Positions 9,929 to 18,493 of a DNA stretch of 64,000 nt are shown one piece after another (position 1 is the first letter of the stretch; each line of letters starts with the position of its first letter). Made by a program: the position numbers and the translations under genes. The notes under the pieces were generated by a model, which ran no database searches, was not told the origin of the DNA, and saw only the letters and a program-made list of their open reading frames with translations. This stretch comes from an uncultured Desulfomonile sp. (GTDB lineage Bacteria; Desulfobacterota; Desulfomonilia; Desulfomonilales; Desulfomonilaceae): the NCBI GenBank assembly GCA_903952205.1, contig CAJBEZ010000071.1, positions 62,001 to 126,000 on the forward strand, read 5' to 3'.

Positions 9929-10698
9929 TTACAGCCCTCCCCACTGCCGTTATGCCTTATCATTTTCATTGGAGACCCGTAAATCTCGTTAATGATTTCT
10001 CCTGTGATCTCGGTCGTCGGATGCGTCAGGACCTTCCGTTTTACGCATAGCACGGTCCGAACGACCTGGGAAACAAACCCAAGATCGTGAGACACCATCA
10101 CAATTGTCAATCTTTCGTTCAGTTCCTGCAACAATTTGTAGAGGTCGCCCTCCATGGCCACGTCCAGATTCGCCGTAGGCTCATCTAGCAGCAGCATATC
10201 GGGCTCGCACGCCAGGGCCCTTGCCAGAAAAAGCCTCTGGCGCTGCCCGCCGGAGATCTCGGCGAAAGATTTCGTGCGAATTGCGGCCAACCCAACCTTT
10301 TCCAGGCACATTAAAACTATTTCCCTGTCTTCCCTGCTGTAGAAACCAAAGTGGCTTCCATGGCCGAGCCGTCCCATCAGCGTCACATCCATCACCGTGG
10401 CAGGGAACTGGAAATCAAGCTGGGAATGTTGCGGCATATACCCCATCCTGGTCCTAGCCCGGTCAGGGTCCTGCCCGAATACTTTAACGGCGCCGCTGGA
10501 AGGAGTGAGCAAACCCAGGATCAACTTGATCAGGGTAGTCTTTCCTCCACCATTGGGCCCAACAACCGATACAAAATCACCCTGTTGGATTTCAATGTTG
10601 ACGTCTTCCAGGACCAGATAGCCATCATAGGAGAAATTTAGGCCGCAGATCATGACGGCGGGAAAATGGCTCCCATTTACGGGAACAGAATCAGGCAT
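9913..10698 (-). CDS. Metal ABC transporter ATP-binding protein (ZnuC-like)
   Basis: A 261-residue ABC ATPase that energises the adjacent metal permease. Visible motifs: Walker A GPNGGGKTTL (about residues 50-59), Q-loop region MGYMPQHSQ, signature ISGGQRQRLFLARAL, Walker B MLLLDEPTAN and H-loop VSHD. The MPQHS Q-loop and the overall length match the ZnuC/MntB group. It lies between the RHH/Cys-His regulator (6 nt upstream) and the permease (overlapping), so the three form one operon read leftward. The C-terminus ends in a short Cys-containing tail (GCNCTSS) of unclear meaning. Confidence 0.92.
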   Translation of the reverse strand: MPDSVPVNGSHFPAVMICGLNFSYDGYLVLEDVNIEIQQGDFVSVVGPNGGGKTTLIKLILGLLTPSSGAVKVFGQDPDRARTRMGYMPQHSQLDFQFPATVMDVTLMGRLGHGSHFGFYSREDREIVLMCLEKVGLAAIRTKSFAEISGGQRQRLFLARALACEPDMLLLDEPTANLDVAMEGDLYKLLQELNERLTIVMVSHDLGFVSQVVRTVLCVKRKVLTHPTTEITGEIINEIYGSPMKMIRHNGSGEGCNCTSS

Positions 10699-10704
10699 TT
10701 CTCG

Positions 10705-10986
10705 TCAATCCTTTTCCCTCTTTAGGCCTGTATCGCGGTCGCATATAAGAAGCACAGCGTTACAGGAGCGACATTCCTCTATGTGGTGATCCATTAGAAA
10801 CGTGTCCCAATGCTCCCTCTGATGAGGCATAATTACTCCGGCGCCTCTGCAGAGGGGACAGACATTATCGAGAGCGGTGACAACAGCGGTCCTTATAAAC
10901 TCAGACCTGTTGGGCAACCCCCGCAGGGCGTCCCCTAAAGATTCAGGCACCTTGAACGTAATAATTTCCTGTTTTTCCTTTTTCAT
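10705..10986 (-). CDS. Ribbon-helix-helix protein with C-terminal Cys/His metal-binding module
   Basis: A 93-residue protein that is the first gene of the metal-importer operon. Residues about 5-40 resemble a CopG/Arc ribbon-helix-helix DNA-binding domain (ITFKVPESLGDALRG, then NRSEFIRTAVVTAL). Residues about 43-80 contain CPLCRGAG, an HQREHW segment, MDHHIEEC and CRSC, a Cys/His arrangement suited to one or more zinc or other metal ions. NikR also combines RHH with metal binding, but its C-terminal ACT domain is absent here. Position and composition suggest an autogenous metal-dependent repressor of the importer (inference). The ATPase start lies 6 nt downstream. Two inverted repeats and a sigma70-like promoter lie just upstream at 11028-11075. 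Confidence 0.72.
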   Translation of the reverse strand: MKKEKQEIITFKVPESLGDALRGLPNRSEFIRTAVVTALDNVCPLCRGAGVIMPHQREHWDTFLMDHHIEECRSCNAVLLICDRDTGLKREKD

Positions 10987-11027
10987 TTCATTATCCCCTG
11001 GATGAAGGGCTAATCCCTCAGGGCGTT

Positions 11028-11075
11028 ATTATTACAAAGTAATACTGGAGAGTCAATTCACTTTTTTGAAGTGAA
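11028..11075 (-). promoter_or_regulatory. Promoter with two inverted repeats before the RHH-metal ABC operon
   Basis: Reading leftward there is TTGACT (11056-11051), a 17-nt spacer and AATAAT (11033-11028). A perfect inverted repeat TATTAC-AAA-GTAATA (11030-11044) covers the -10 box and part of the spacer. A second one, TTCACTT-N5-AAGTGAA (11057-11075), abuts the -35. The start codon of the RHH gene is at 10986. The placement is what a repressor operator would need; binding by the RHH protein is inference. Confidence 0.5.
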
Positions 11076-11111
11076 CAGGCCAGACCCCCATCAAACCAAA
11101 CGCAGTGAAGG

Positions 11112-13718
11112 TCATATTATCGGCGTTGTAACCAGCCGGCTCATAACATTGAGCAGTTTTTTTATGTCTATGGGTTTTTCAAGGAGAGAGTCAATGCCTG
11201 ATTCTCGAATCTTTTCTTCTTCCAGCGCCTGTCCGCCCCAACCTGTCAGAAGCACAAACGGCGTCTTTGATACGCCCTTGGCTGCGCAAATGGATTTGAT
11301 CGTCCTTCCAACTTGCCATCCATCCATGATCGGCATGACGAGATCGCAAACAACCACGTCAATCAGGTTGTTCTTGTAAATTTCAATGGCCTGATCGCCC
11401 GAAGTGGCGGTAAAAGCAGTGTGTCCGATCTCGTTCATGACCTCGCCCAGCATTTCAACTATGGATTCCATGTCATCGATCACCAGAACCGTCATGGGAA
11501 GATCCATTACGGCCTGCTCGGGGGGCTTTTTATCCACGGACTCTTCCATCGACAACGGCAGCCTGACAGTAAATGTGGTCCCCCTGCCCTTCATGCTGGT
11601 AACAGTCAATGAACCGCCATGGTTTAAGACTATACCGTGACAGAGAGGCAATCCGAGACCCGTGCCTATGTTGGACTTGAGTGATGTCCAAAATGGGTCG
11701 AATACCTTCTTAATGTCCTCTTCAGCAATCCCGACCCCATTGTCGGATATCTCAATAACAGCCATGTCCATGTCGGAATAGAGCTTAACATCAATGGCGC
11801 CGCCTTTCGGGCATGCTTCAGCAGCGTTTTTTATAAGGTTTACGACAACCTCGAATATTTCATCGTCCCGACCGTGAACCATGATCCCTTTTTCGAACTT
11901 CTTACGGACCGTGATCTGTGGCTTCGGATCCCGGGCGTCAATCTTGAACAGCGGCGTCGTCACTTTTATTGCCTGGACGATTGTCTCTGAAATATCGAAT
12001 ACCTTTGCGTCATTCCTGCGGTCATCGACCCTGACCCTGGCGAATGTCTGGAGTCTGCGAACCGTCTCCGCCCCTAGACGGGCGCTGTCCCTGATTTTAT
12101 CGACGGACCGCATCGCCTCATCTATCCTGCCCTTTTCCATGTCCATAACGGCCAGTTCCAGCGTGCCCGTAATGATCTGAAGGAGATTGTTGAAGTTATG
12201 GGCTACCCCACTCGCCAGATCAGCTACCGCTTTGACGCGTTCAGCCCGGACAAGCGCCTCCTCCGCAGCTTTAAAACCACTCATGTCCTCAATGATACAT
12301 ACCGCCCCTATAAACGCACCGTCATCGGATTTGACCGGGTCAAAAACCCCTTTTATCGGCGTCAGCTTGGCGCCTGTGACAGATAGGTAGTCGCCTTCGA
12401 AGTAGCCGGTCTCGCCTGTGAGGCTGATTCTTATGGCTTCTATGACTTCCCGGTTGTTGAGCCTTTCAAGCATTTTCATACCGACTAGCTGGTCACGGGA
12501 GGATCCGATAATCTCCACAAACTTTTCGTTGCAGTCGATTATTACGCCATCTCTTTCGTAGTGCATTATACCCATTGGGGAACACGCGAAGATCATGCGG
12601 TAACGCTCTTCGCTTCGCTGAAGTTCCTGTGAGGTTCGCCAATTCATGAGCCCGATGGACGCGAATTCAGCCAGGGATTCGGCAAGGATGACATCTCTAT
12701 GGGAGAATCCCCTCGGCTTGTTCGCCAAACATAGAAAACCGACGGGCCTGTTCCTGACAATTAATGGAGAAATGAGGATATTCCTGGGGTTTTGCAGTCC
12801 TTCAGAAACAAGGACCGACCACGCGCCTAAAGCCGCATCGTTTTTGTAAACAGTGCGCCTCTCCTTGCAGGCCAGCGATTCAAGGCCTGTCAGTGGAATA
12901 TCCACAGTGGCTTGTAAACTGCCTTCTGAACTATCAGAGTCACAACATAACACCCGCTGTTTGGCGCCGTCTTCATCAAGAACCGACAGAAAGCCTGTTT
13001 CGGAACCAACAAGGCGCCTTGCGTTTTCAAGTATCGATTTGGCCGCCTCAGCGAAGTCGGCCTTCTCCAGTAACGCCCTTGCGGATTCCAGCATCGATCT
13101 TGTTTCGAGGTCGATCTGCTTGAGGTCTTCAATGGCCTCGGCCAGTTCTTTCTCAAGCTCTTTCCTGTCCGTAATGTCTCTCGTTAGGTGGACATAGCCT
13201 CTTAAAACTCCGACCGAGTCGACGATCGGCGACATTCTTGTTTCGAGGGACTTCCGTCTGCCGGCGTCATAATGTTCGACCAGCGCCTGCCCCTGGTCCT
13301 GGATCATGGCGTGTAAAGGACAACTCTCGATAGACCCTTCGGAGCATTGGATCACCTCAAAACAAGACCTGCCGATCGCGTCTTTTTCTTTGACCCCCGT
13401 TATCTTTTCCATGCCGGCGTTCATCCTCAACACCCTGAAATCAGGGTCAAGGATTGACATGAAATCCTGGACCGAATCGAACGTGAGTTCCCATTCCTCC
13501 TTGGCCCTCATAATCGCCTGTTCGGCCGCCCTGGTTTCCGTCACATTGAGGTTTTCGCCGGATTTCAACCGAACCAAACCGAAGGGAGAAGCTTCGGCGA
13601 ATGACTCAAATTTATCCTCGTCAGACTTGATCTGTTCGTTCTCAAGTTCCCGCACCCGTCTCCTGAGATATTCGAGTTCTTGTAGCTGATCTTGTGTAAT
13701 TCCGTCCTTGCCGCTCAT
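11112..13718 (-). CDS. Cytoplasmic PAS-GAF-PAS hybrid histidine kinase
   Basis: An 868-residue kinase without any membrane span. An N-terminal coiled coil leads into PAS 1 (about 75-195, ending in RDITDRKELE), then a GAF domain (about 215-355), PAS 2 (about 365-490), a HisKA variant in which the H-box is ASGVAHNFNNLLQ, HATPase_c (NLIKNAAEAC, DNGVGI, GTGLGLPLC) and a C-terminal receiver (VLVIDDM; phosphoacceptor in VVVCDLVMPIMDG). Its ATG overlaps the stop of the upstream small exported-protein gene by 4 nt (ATGA), and a CAGGAG ribosome-binding site is inside that gene, so it is the last gene of the tolC operon. No cognate response regulator is adjacent. Signal unknown; a cytoplasmic small molecule is plausible from PAS/GAF. 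Confidence 0.9.
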   Translation of the reverse strand: MSGKDGITQDQLQELEYLRRRVRELENEQIKSDEDKFESFAEASPFGLVRLKSGENLNVTETRAAEQAIMRAKEEWELTFDSVQDFMSILDPDFRVLRMNAGMEKITGVKEKDAIGRSCFEVIQCSEGSIESCPLHAMIQDQGQALVEHYDAGRRKSLETRMSPIVDSVGVLRGYVHLTRDITDRKELEKELAEAIEDLKQIDLETRSMLESARALLEKADFAEAAKSILENARRLVGSETGFLSVLDEDGAKQRVLCCDSDSSEGSLQATVDIPLTGLESLACKERRTVYKNDAALGAWSVLVSEGLQNPRNILISPLIVRNRPVGFLCLANKPRGFSHRDVILAESLAEFASIGLMNWRTSQELQRSEERYRMIFACSPMGIMHYERDGVIIDCNEKFVEIIGSSRDQLVGMKMLERLNNREVIEAIRISLTGETGYFEGDYLSVTGAKLTPIKGVFDPVKSDDGAFIGAVCIIEDMSGFKAAEEALVRAERVKAVADLASGVAHNFNNLLQIITGTLELAVMDMEKGRIDEAMRSVDKIRDSARLGAETVRRLQTFARVRVDDRRNDAKVFDISETIVQAIKVTTPLFKIDARDPKPQITVRKKFEKGIMVHGRDDEIFEVVVNLIKNAAEACPKGGAIDVKLYSDMDMAVIEISDNGVGIAEEDIKKVFDPFWTSLKSNIGTGLGLPLCHGIVLNHGGSLTVTSMKGRGTTFTVRLPLSMEESVDKKPPEQAVMDLPMTVLVIDDMESIVEMLGEVMNEIGHTAFTATSGDQAIEIYKNNLIDVVVCDLVMPIMDGWQVGRTIKSICAAKGVSKTPFVLLTGWGGQALEEEKIRESGIDSLLEKPIDIKKLLNVMSRLVTTPII

Positions 13719-14233
13719 TGATCTCCTGAAGCAGCGTTGATTCGCTTGTCAAATAAGGCCTTGTCCCTTTTCCTCACAATCTGAAGGGAACGAAACTGGA
13801 CATCCTGGTTGAGATTGTTGATCGCCTGCTGGTTGGCCGTAAGTTGCCTGTTAAGTGCGTTGAGGGTCCTTATGCAGTTTATGGCGTCCGTGCTGGGAAC
13901 AACGCGGCGGTTACCTTCCGGATCACGAAGAACCTCGGAGAGCGTGTTGTTCTTTATGCATCTCTGGGCAACCGTCACCGACTGCTGTAGGGTGTTTCTC
14001 TGCTGCAACAGGGAGTTAAGTTCTATTGACAGGGTGCTCGGGGTAGACGGAGCGTTCCTTGCGGCCGTCGCTGCCGCGCTGTTCGTGCTGTTCCACGACC
14101 TGTTGATTGCCCAATCCTGGGCGAATACATTACCTGACGATACCAGGCAAAGAGACAGGACCTGCGCTACAAAAACAACAAAAACCATCCGGACTGGTTT
14201 TATGGATATTCCTGAAAATATTTTCTTATTCAT
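13715..14233 (-). CDS. Exported coiled-coil protein of unknown function
   Basis: A 172-residue protein when started at the ATG at 14233; a longer reading to 14308 would put the signal peptide 25 residues in. The N-terminus MNKKIFSGIS leads into a hydrophobic stretch (MVFVVFVAQVLSLCLVSSG) and an AQD cleavage-like site. The mature part is helical and Gln/Asn-rich (LLQQRNTLQQS, LNRQLTANQQAINNLNQ) and has two cysteines about 40 residues apart that could form a disulfide. I do not recognise a family. It sits 129 nt after tolC and overlaps the kinase start by 4 nt, so it is probably periplasmic and linked to the TolC protein or to a signal sensed by the kinase (inference). Confidence 0.7.
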   Translation of the reverse strand: MNKKIFSGISIKPVRMVFVVFVAQVLSLCLVSSGNVFAQDWAINRSWNSTNSAAATAARNAPSTPSTLSIELNSLLQQRNTLQQSVTVAQRCIKNNTLSEVLRDPEGNRRVVPSTDAINCIRTLNALNRQLTANQQAINNLNQDVQFRSLQIVRKRDKALFDKRINAASGDQ

Positions 14234-14362
14234 TTTATCCACCACTGTATACCATCTCAACCTTAAGGGGCAATATATCCTCGCCGCTGGGTTAAGATTT
14301 CTCGTCACGTTGTTCCTCGAAATGACATTTCCGGACAGGGAATCTCCTACACCTTAGAGAGA

Positions 14363-15952
14363 TCACCTCAATATCCCCATTTTCCGCTGTAGAATCGCGG
14401 TGTTTATCTTGTAACCCATCAGTGAGATGTAATAATCACCTTCAGATAACGACAACTGGCGCTGTGCGTCAAGCACCTCGACGTACGTGGCGACCTGCTC
14501 TTTATAACGCTCCTGGTTGATGCGGAAGTTCTCACTGCGGAACTCGACCGCGGCCTTGTTGTCCGCGATGTCCTTCTCCGAGCGCTTCATGTCCTCGTAA
14601 GCCTGCTTCACTTCATTCATGATCGTTTCAACGAGAAGCTCACGGTTTACAAACGCCCTGGCCTCGGCTGTCCTTCTTTCCGAAACCACGGATCGCCTCT
14701 TGAACATGTCGAAAGTCCAGGTGAGCAGACCCTTGATCTGCCAACTGTTATTCCCTTCAGGGTCAACGATGTTCCAGTCGTCATTTACCCGCTTGCCAGT
14801 CCCAAGCACGCTGACATTCGGCATAAGATCGGCCTTGGCCGACTTGACCAGCGCCAGCGCCTGATCCACCGATATGTTGGCCTGCCTGATCTCCAGCCTG
14901 TTCTGGGCGGCTATCGCATAGGAGTCGGGCAGCCGGTATTCACTCGGGCGGTATGACAGGTCTTCTATTATATGGGTCGGGGTGTCCTGAGGGTTCCGGA
15001 CGAGATAGTTCAGCGTGGCCTGGTTCTTGGCTATGTCCGCAAGTGACTGGGTCCTTTGTATCCGTGCCTGGGCGAGTTGACCTTCAGTGGATAGCACATC
15101 CACCTTCGGCACCACCCCTGCCTTGTAAAACTCCATGGTCTGATTACGTAACGCCTCAAGGGATCTGATGGCCTGATTGGCGACCATCAACAGCCTTTGC
15201 GCCTGCATCATCTGGAAATAGGCCTGGTTTACACTGAGTATCAGGTCCTGGCGGTTGACTTCGAACTGGATTGCGGTGTAGTCGACACCCAGCCTCGCGT
15301 ACTTGTAATCGTTGATCAGCTTGCCGCCGCTGAATATCGGCTGAGTAATCGTTACCTGGCCAGCAAACTGACGGTATGGATCTATGCGGAAAGGGTAGAC
15401 AATAGTACCTGTGGGATTAGGCGTAGCAAACTGAAGGTTGTACTGTTGGCTACCGGTATGTCGAGCATCCTGCACATAAGAAAGGGCGCCAGTAAATGTC
15501 GAGTTACGATACCTATCGAACGTCCCACTGTACAGAACATCGATTGACGGAAAGAAGTCGGAGTAGGCCTCTCGGCGCTGGTATTCCTTTTCATCCACAG
15601 CGAGCCTCGAATCAGCCATCGTGAGGTTTCTCGCGACAGCGATGGCCACGGCCTGCGGAAGACTCAAAGTGAGGCTGGGATCGTTGTTCCTGTAGGTGGG
15701 ATAGGGTTTATCCTCAGAACCCTTGGGAAAGGCCGTATCGGTCTTCTTCTCGATCGTTAACGCCTTGGGAGGGACCTGGGATGAACTGCCTTTTGATGTG
15801 TCGGGACGACCTTTCACTTGAGAGGATTCAGTGTCGGCAGCCAGACCGAATACGGTAGCCGCATAGCCGGTCTCAGCGGCTATCAAGCCCTGAAGCGACA
15901 ACAGCGCGGCCAAAAGAAGATGGCTAGCGGGCCATAACCTGACCATACCCAT
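14363..15952 (-). CDS. TolC-family outer membrane efflux protein
   Basis: A 529-residue outer-membrane channel of the TolC/OEP type. A signal peptide (LLLAALLSLQGLIAAETGYA) is followed by about 60 low-complexity polar residues, then two OEP repeats with long helices typical of the periplasmic tunnel (AVAIAVARNLTMADSRLAVDEKEYQ near the start; DAQRQLSLSEGDYYISLMGYKI near the end). GGAGG lies 4 nt before the first ATG and 10 nt before a second ATG two codons later. No membrane-fusion protein or inner-membrane pump gene is adjacent, so the partner must be elsewhere. It heads an operon with the exported coiled-coil protein and a hybrid kinase. Confidence 0.9.
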   Translation of the reverse strand: MGMVRLWPASHLLLAALLSLQGLIAAETGYAATVFGLAADTESSQVKGRPDTSKGSSSQVPPKALTIEKKTDTAFPKGSEDKPYPTYRNNDPSLTLSLPQAVAIAVARNLTMADSRLAVDEKEYQRREAYSDFFPSIDVLYSGTFDRYRNSTFTGALSYVQDARHTGSQQYNLQFATPNPTGTIVYPFRIDPYRQFAGQVTITQPIFSGGKLINDYKYARLGVDYTAIQFEVNRQDLILSVNQAYFQMMQAQRLLMVANQAIRSLEALRNQTMEFYKAGVVPKVDVLSTEGQLAQARIQRTQSLADIAKNQATLNYLVRNPQDTPTHIIEDLSYRPSEYRLPDSYAIAAQNRLEIRQANISVDQALALVKSAKADLMPNVSVLGTGKRVNDDWNIVDPEGNNSWQIKGLLTWTFDMFKRRSVVSERRTAEARAFVNRELLVETIMNEVKQAYEDMKRSEKDIADNKAAVEFRSENFRINQERYKEQVATYVEVLDAQRQLSLSEGDYYISLMGYKINTAILQRKMGILR

Positions 15953-16051
15953 GGAACCTCCATCAATATCCTGAAGCGCACACGGCCGACATGCCGCGCA
16001 ATCACCTGAGGAACATAATAATTACAGCTCAAACCAGCAGAACCAGCGTAG

Positions 16052-16146
16052 GGCGGTTTACACCCGCCGATTCAGTGCCATACACCGATCCAGGGTAAAC
16101 ACATCGCCTGTGGCGCCGTAGGGGTTCAGGATTTTGAACCCCTACG
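16052..16146. repeat. REP-like inverted repeats upstream of tolC
   Basis: The 295-nt gap between tolC and the peptidase gene holds no gene. It contains a perfect 12-bp inverted repeat, CGTAGGGGTTCA (16117-16128) and TGAACCCCTACG (16135-16146), around a 6-nt loop. About 60 bp to the left is a weaker cousin with GGCGG (16052-16056) and CCGCC (16064-16068), also preceded by CGTAGG. The shared CGTAGGG start suggests dispersed intergenic palindromes rather than a simple terminator, as neither has a T tract. Confidence 0.5.
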
Positions 16147-16210
16147 TATCGGCGGCCACGGGCCTCCCTAAAAAACCTAATCCTTAAACCTTCTCAATGA
16201 ACCCAAAACC

Positions 16211-16228
16211 AGGCGGCGACAGCCGCCT
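16211..16228 (-). terminator. Probable rho-independent terminator of the M20 peptidase gene
   Basis: On the minus strand, 20 nt after the peptidase stop, AGGCGGC-TGTC-GCCGCCT forms a perfect 7-bp GC-rich stem with a 4-nt loop, followed by a weak T-rich run (GGTTTTGGGTT). Confidence 0.5.
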
Positions 16229-16247
16229 CACAAAAACCAATTACAGG

Positions 16248-17471
16248 TCAGATCATCAAGCGGGCGAATACCTTGGTATTCCCTACAAGATTATCGACAA
16301 GTATCCTCTCGTTCGGCGCATGCGCCCAACCTTCAATCTTTTCCCACACAGCGGCCGCAAGGCCTTTCTTCCTGAAGAATGTCGCCACTGTCTGGCCGCC
16401 TATCCCGCATGGTCGCGGCTGGACTCCGTAAATCTCCTGAATGGCCTGGGCCAACTCAATGACAACCGGGGAATCGGCCGGCGTGCCGTGCGGTGATTCG
16501 CTCCTCAGGAATTCTTCAATCCTGATTTGCGCTCCAAAACGTTCGGCCACGGATTTGGCGGTCGAATTCATCTCAGCCAGCACGTCCGCAAGGTCTATCT
16601 GGGGCAATACCCTGCAATCGAAATAGAAAACGTCCTCACCGGGAATTGTGTTTACGTTCTGAACGTTCGAATCCTTCTTTGTAGGCTCGAAAGTGCTTTC
16701 CGGCGGACTGAAGAAAGTGTCCGTGTCGGGAAACCGCCTGTGAAGGGCCTCGTCAATGGCCACTATCATGTGAGACGCGACACGAAGGGTATTCAGACAC
16801 TTGTCAGGACGACTCGCGTGTCCCTGTTTGCCGCTCACCGTGAATTTCACGTGGTAGAGGTGTTTCTCGGATATCTCGATGACGTCTCCGTCTTTGGAAC
16901 CCGCGTCAGGGGCGAGAATAAGGTCATGGGGCCCGAAAAGATCCGGCCGGGTCCGCAACACGTAATCGAGCCCGAACAGACTGCCGTTTTCCTCATCCGA
17001 GACAAGGGCCAGCCCCACATTGACAGCGAATTCAGCCGTTTCCCTCACGGCCCGGACGGCAAAGACACTGGCTGCCAACGCCTGCCCATTGTCTTCAACC
17101 CCTCGACCGTAAAGATACCCGCCTTCGACATGAGGTTGAAAAGGGTCGGCGTCCCACAGTCGCAATTCACCTACAGGGACGACATCAACATGACTCAAAA
17201 TCCAAAGCGTGCGAGACCTATCCCTTCCATTGAAAATCGCCAGGAGGTTCGGGCGGACGCCATCAGGAACTCGATTGTCCGGCGCGGGCAATTCAATGAT
17301 CTCATCCGGCTTCAATTTGAGGACTTCATCCTTTACCACGATATATTTGGCCATTTCGCCGATACCGGCGTTTTCTGGACCAAGCGCCGGTATTGAGCAG
17401 ATCCTCGAAAGAAACTGAACACTGTCATCTCTCAGATCTTCGATTCGTTTAACGACTTCAGGAAAACCCAC
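16248..17471 (-). CDS. M20-family metallopeptidase (ArgE/DapE-like)
   Basis: A 407-residue cytosolic M20 hydrolase, a family of dizinc amidases and dipeptidases. Motifs: SHVDVVP (first metal His, catalytic Asp), GRGVEDNG (bridging Asp), DEENGS (general base and metal Glu), APDAG and a C-terminal GWAHAPNER with the last metal His. Substrate is not clear: ArgE, DapE and PepV-type dipeptidases share these motifs. It is isolated, with divergent intergenic space on the start side and a candidate terminator downstream. Family assignment is firm, substrate is open. Confidence 0.88.
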   Translation of the reverse strand: MGFPEVVKRIEDLRDDSVQFLSRICSIPALGPENAGIGEMAKYIVVKDEVLKLKPDEIIELPAPDNRVPDGVRPNLLAIFNGRDRSRTLWILSHVDVVPVGELRLWDADPFQPHVEGGYLYGRGVEDNGQALAASVFAVRAVRETAEFAVNVGLALVSDEENGSLFGLDYVLRTRPDLFGPHDLILAPDAGSKDGDVIEISEKHLYHVKFTVSGKQGHASRPDKCLNTLRVASHMIVAIDEALHRRFPDTDTFFSPPESTFEPTKKDSNVQNVNTIPGEDVFYFDCRVLPQIDLADVLAEMNSTAKSVAERFGAQIRIEEFLRSESPHGTPADSPVVIELAQAIQEIYGVQPRPCGIGGQTVATFFRKKGLAAAVWEKIEGWAHAPNERILVDNLVGNTKVFARLMI

Positions 17472-17701
17472 AGGACCTCCATGAGTCTTTTATGTTTTTA
17501 TTTGTTGCGCTAATTATAGTGCTGTATTGCTATATTAGCCTAATTTACTAATATAAGTCAAGAAAAAAGCAGATAAAATAATTGCGGAACTGATAGTAAA
17601 TGGCTGTCATCAATATATATACCACCACAAGAGTAACACTGGAAATTCACAGCCCGAAATGATAGACATCCGACAATTCCTATCAAGGAGCGGCCTACGA
17701 C

Positions 17702-18331
17702 ATGGTGTATTACCTCAATCTCCTCGGCACGGCCATTTTTGCTGTTGGAGGCGCTCTAGCAGCGGCCCGCAAGGGCATGGACCTGTTCGGCGTTGTGGTT
17801 GCCGCAGTTTTGACGGCTATGGGCGGCGGGACGCTCCGGGACCTTTGCCTCGGCGTGAGCCCGGTCAACTGGGTAACCGACTCATCAGGGATTGTGATTG
17901 CGGTAATCTATGGAACGGTGACTTTCGCTCTTCTTAGTTTTCGCAGGCTTTCCTATGTTCCTTTCAAATATCTCAATGTGGCTGACGCATTCGGACTCGC
18001 ACTGTTTACTGTGATTGGATGTGAGACGGCGCTGTCTTTGAACGCCAATCCAATAATAGTTGTGATCATGGGAATGCTGACCGGATCAGGTGGCGGGATC
18101 ATGCGGGATGTTTTTTCAGGTGAAATTCCCCTCTTCTTTCGCAAGGAAATCTATGCCACCGCCTGCCTGGTGGGCGGGGTGGCTTACCTGGCTTTCCTTG
18201 CCGCAGCCATGCCAAACAACGGAGCAATGCTGGGGGGCGCGGCCGTAACCCTCGCCATACGACTGGCGGCCATTCGTTGGGGGCTTTCTCTGCCTAACCT
18301 GGATCAACAAGCCGACACTGTGGAGATGTGA
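17702..18331 (+). CDS. TRIC/YicG-type membrane channel (UPF0126)
   Basis: A 209-residue membrane protein made of two homologous UPF0126 halves: residues 4-80 (TAIFAVGGALAAARKGMDLFG, then GGGTLRDLCLG) and 90-170 (DAFGLALFTVIGCETAL, then SGGGIMRDVFSGEIP). The repeated G-G-G-x-x-R-D motif is diagnostic for bacterial homologues of trimeric intracellular cation channels. Seven membrane spans are expected. AAGGAG precedes the ATG. The physiological role in bacteria is not settled; an amino-acid or cation channel role has been proposed for the family. No operon partner. Confidence 0.88.
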   Translation: MVYYLNLLGTAIFAVGGALAAARKGMDLFGVVVAAVLTAMGGGTLRDLCLGVSPVNWVTDSSGIVIAVIYGTVTFALLSFRRLSYVPFKYLNVADAFGLALFTVIGCETALSLNANPIIVVIMGMLTGSGGGIMRDVFSGEIPLFFRKEIYATACLVGGVAYLAFLAAAMPNNGAMLGGAAVTLAIRLAAIRWGLSLPNLDQQADTVEM

Positions 18332-18449
18332 CGAGGGGATTTGTGATAACCCGGCGCCTACCCACGGCGACGCCGGGATCTGCCGCTTCACGTCCCGTCT
18401 GTAACCTCGCTCAAGATCTCCTGAGAGTACTTGCATGCAACGTAATCAT

Positions 18450-18482
18450 CGTCTATAATGCAATTGGAATGCATTATAGACG
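18450..18482. promoter_or_regulatory. Perfect 33-bp palindrome before the DUF4143 ATPase gene
   Basis: CGTCTATAATGCA (18450-18462), a 7-nt spacer (ATTGGAA) and TGCATTATAGACG (18470-18482) form a perfect 13-bp inverted repeat that ends 11 nt before the preferred ATG at 18494. The left arm contains TATAAT. This looks like an autoregulatory operator or a start-blocking hairpin; which one is inference. Confidence 0.6.
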
Positions 18483-18493
18483 GTAGGTTCGAT

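Noticed and set aside
16527-17396. 289-codon plus-strand frame opposite the M20 peptidase
   Set aside because: It is the antisense shadow of a well-supported enzyme gene and has no recognisable content.
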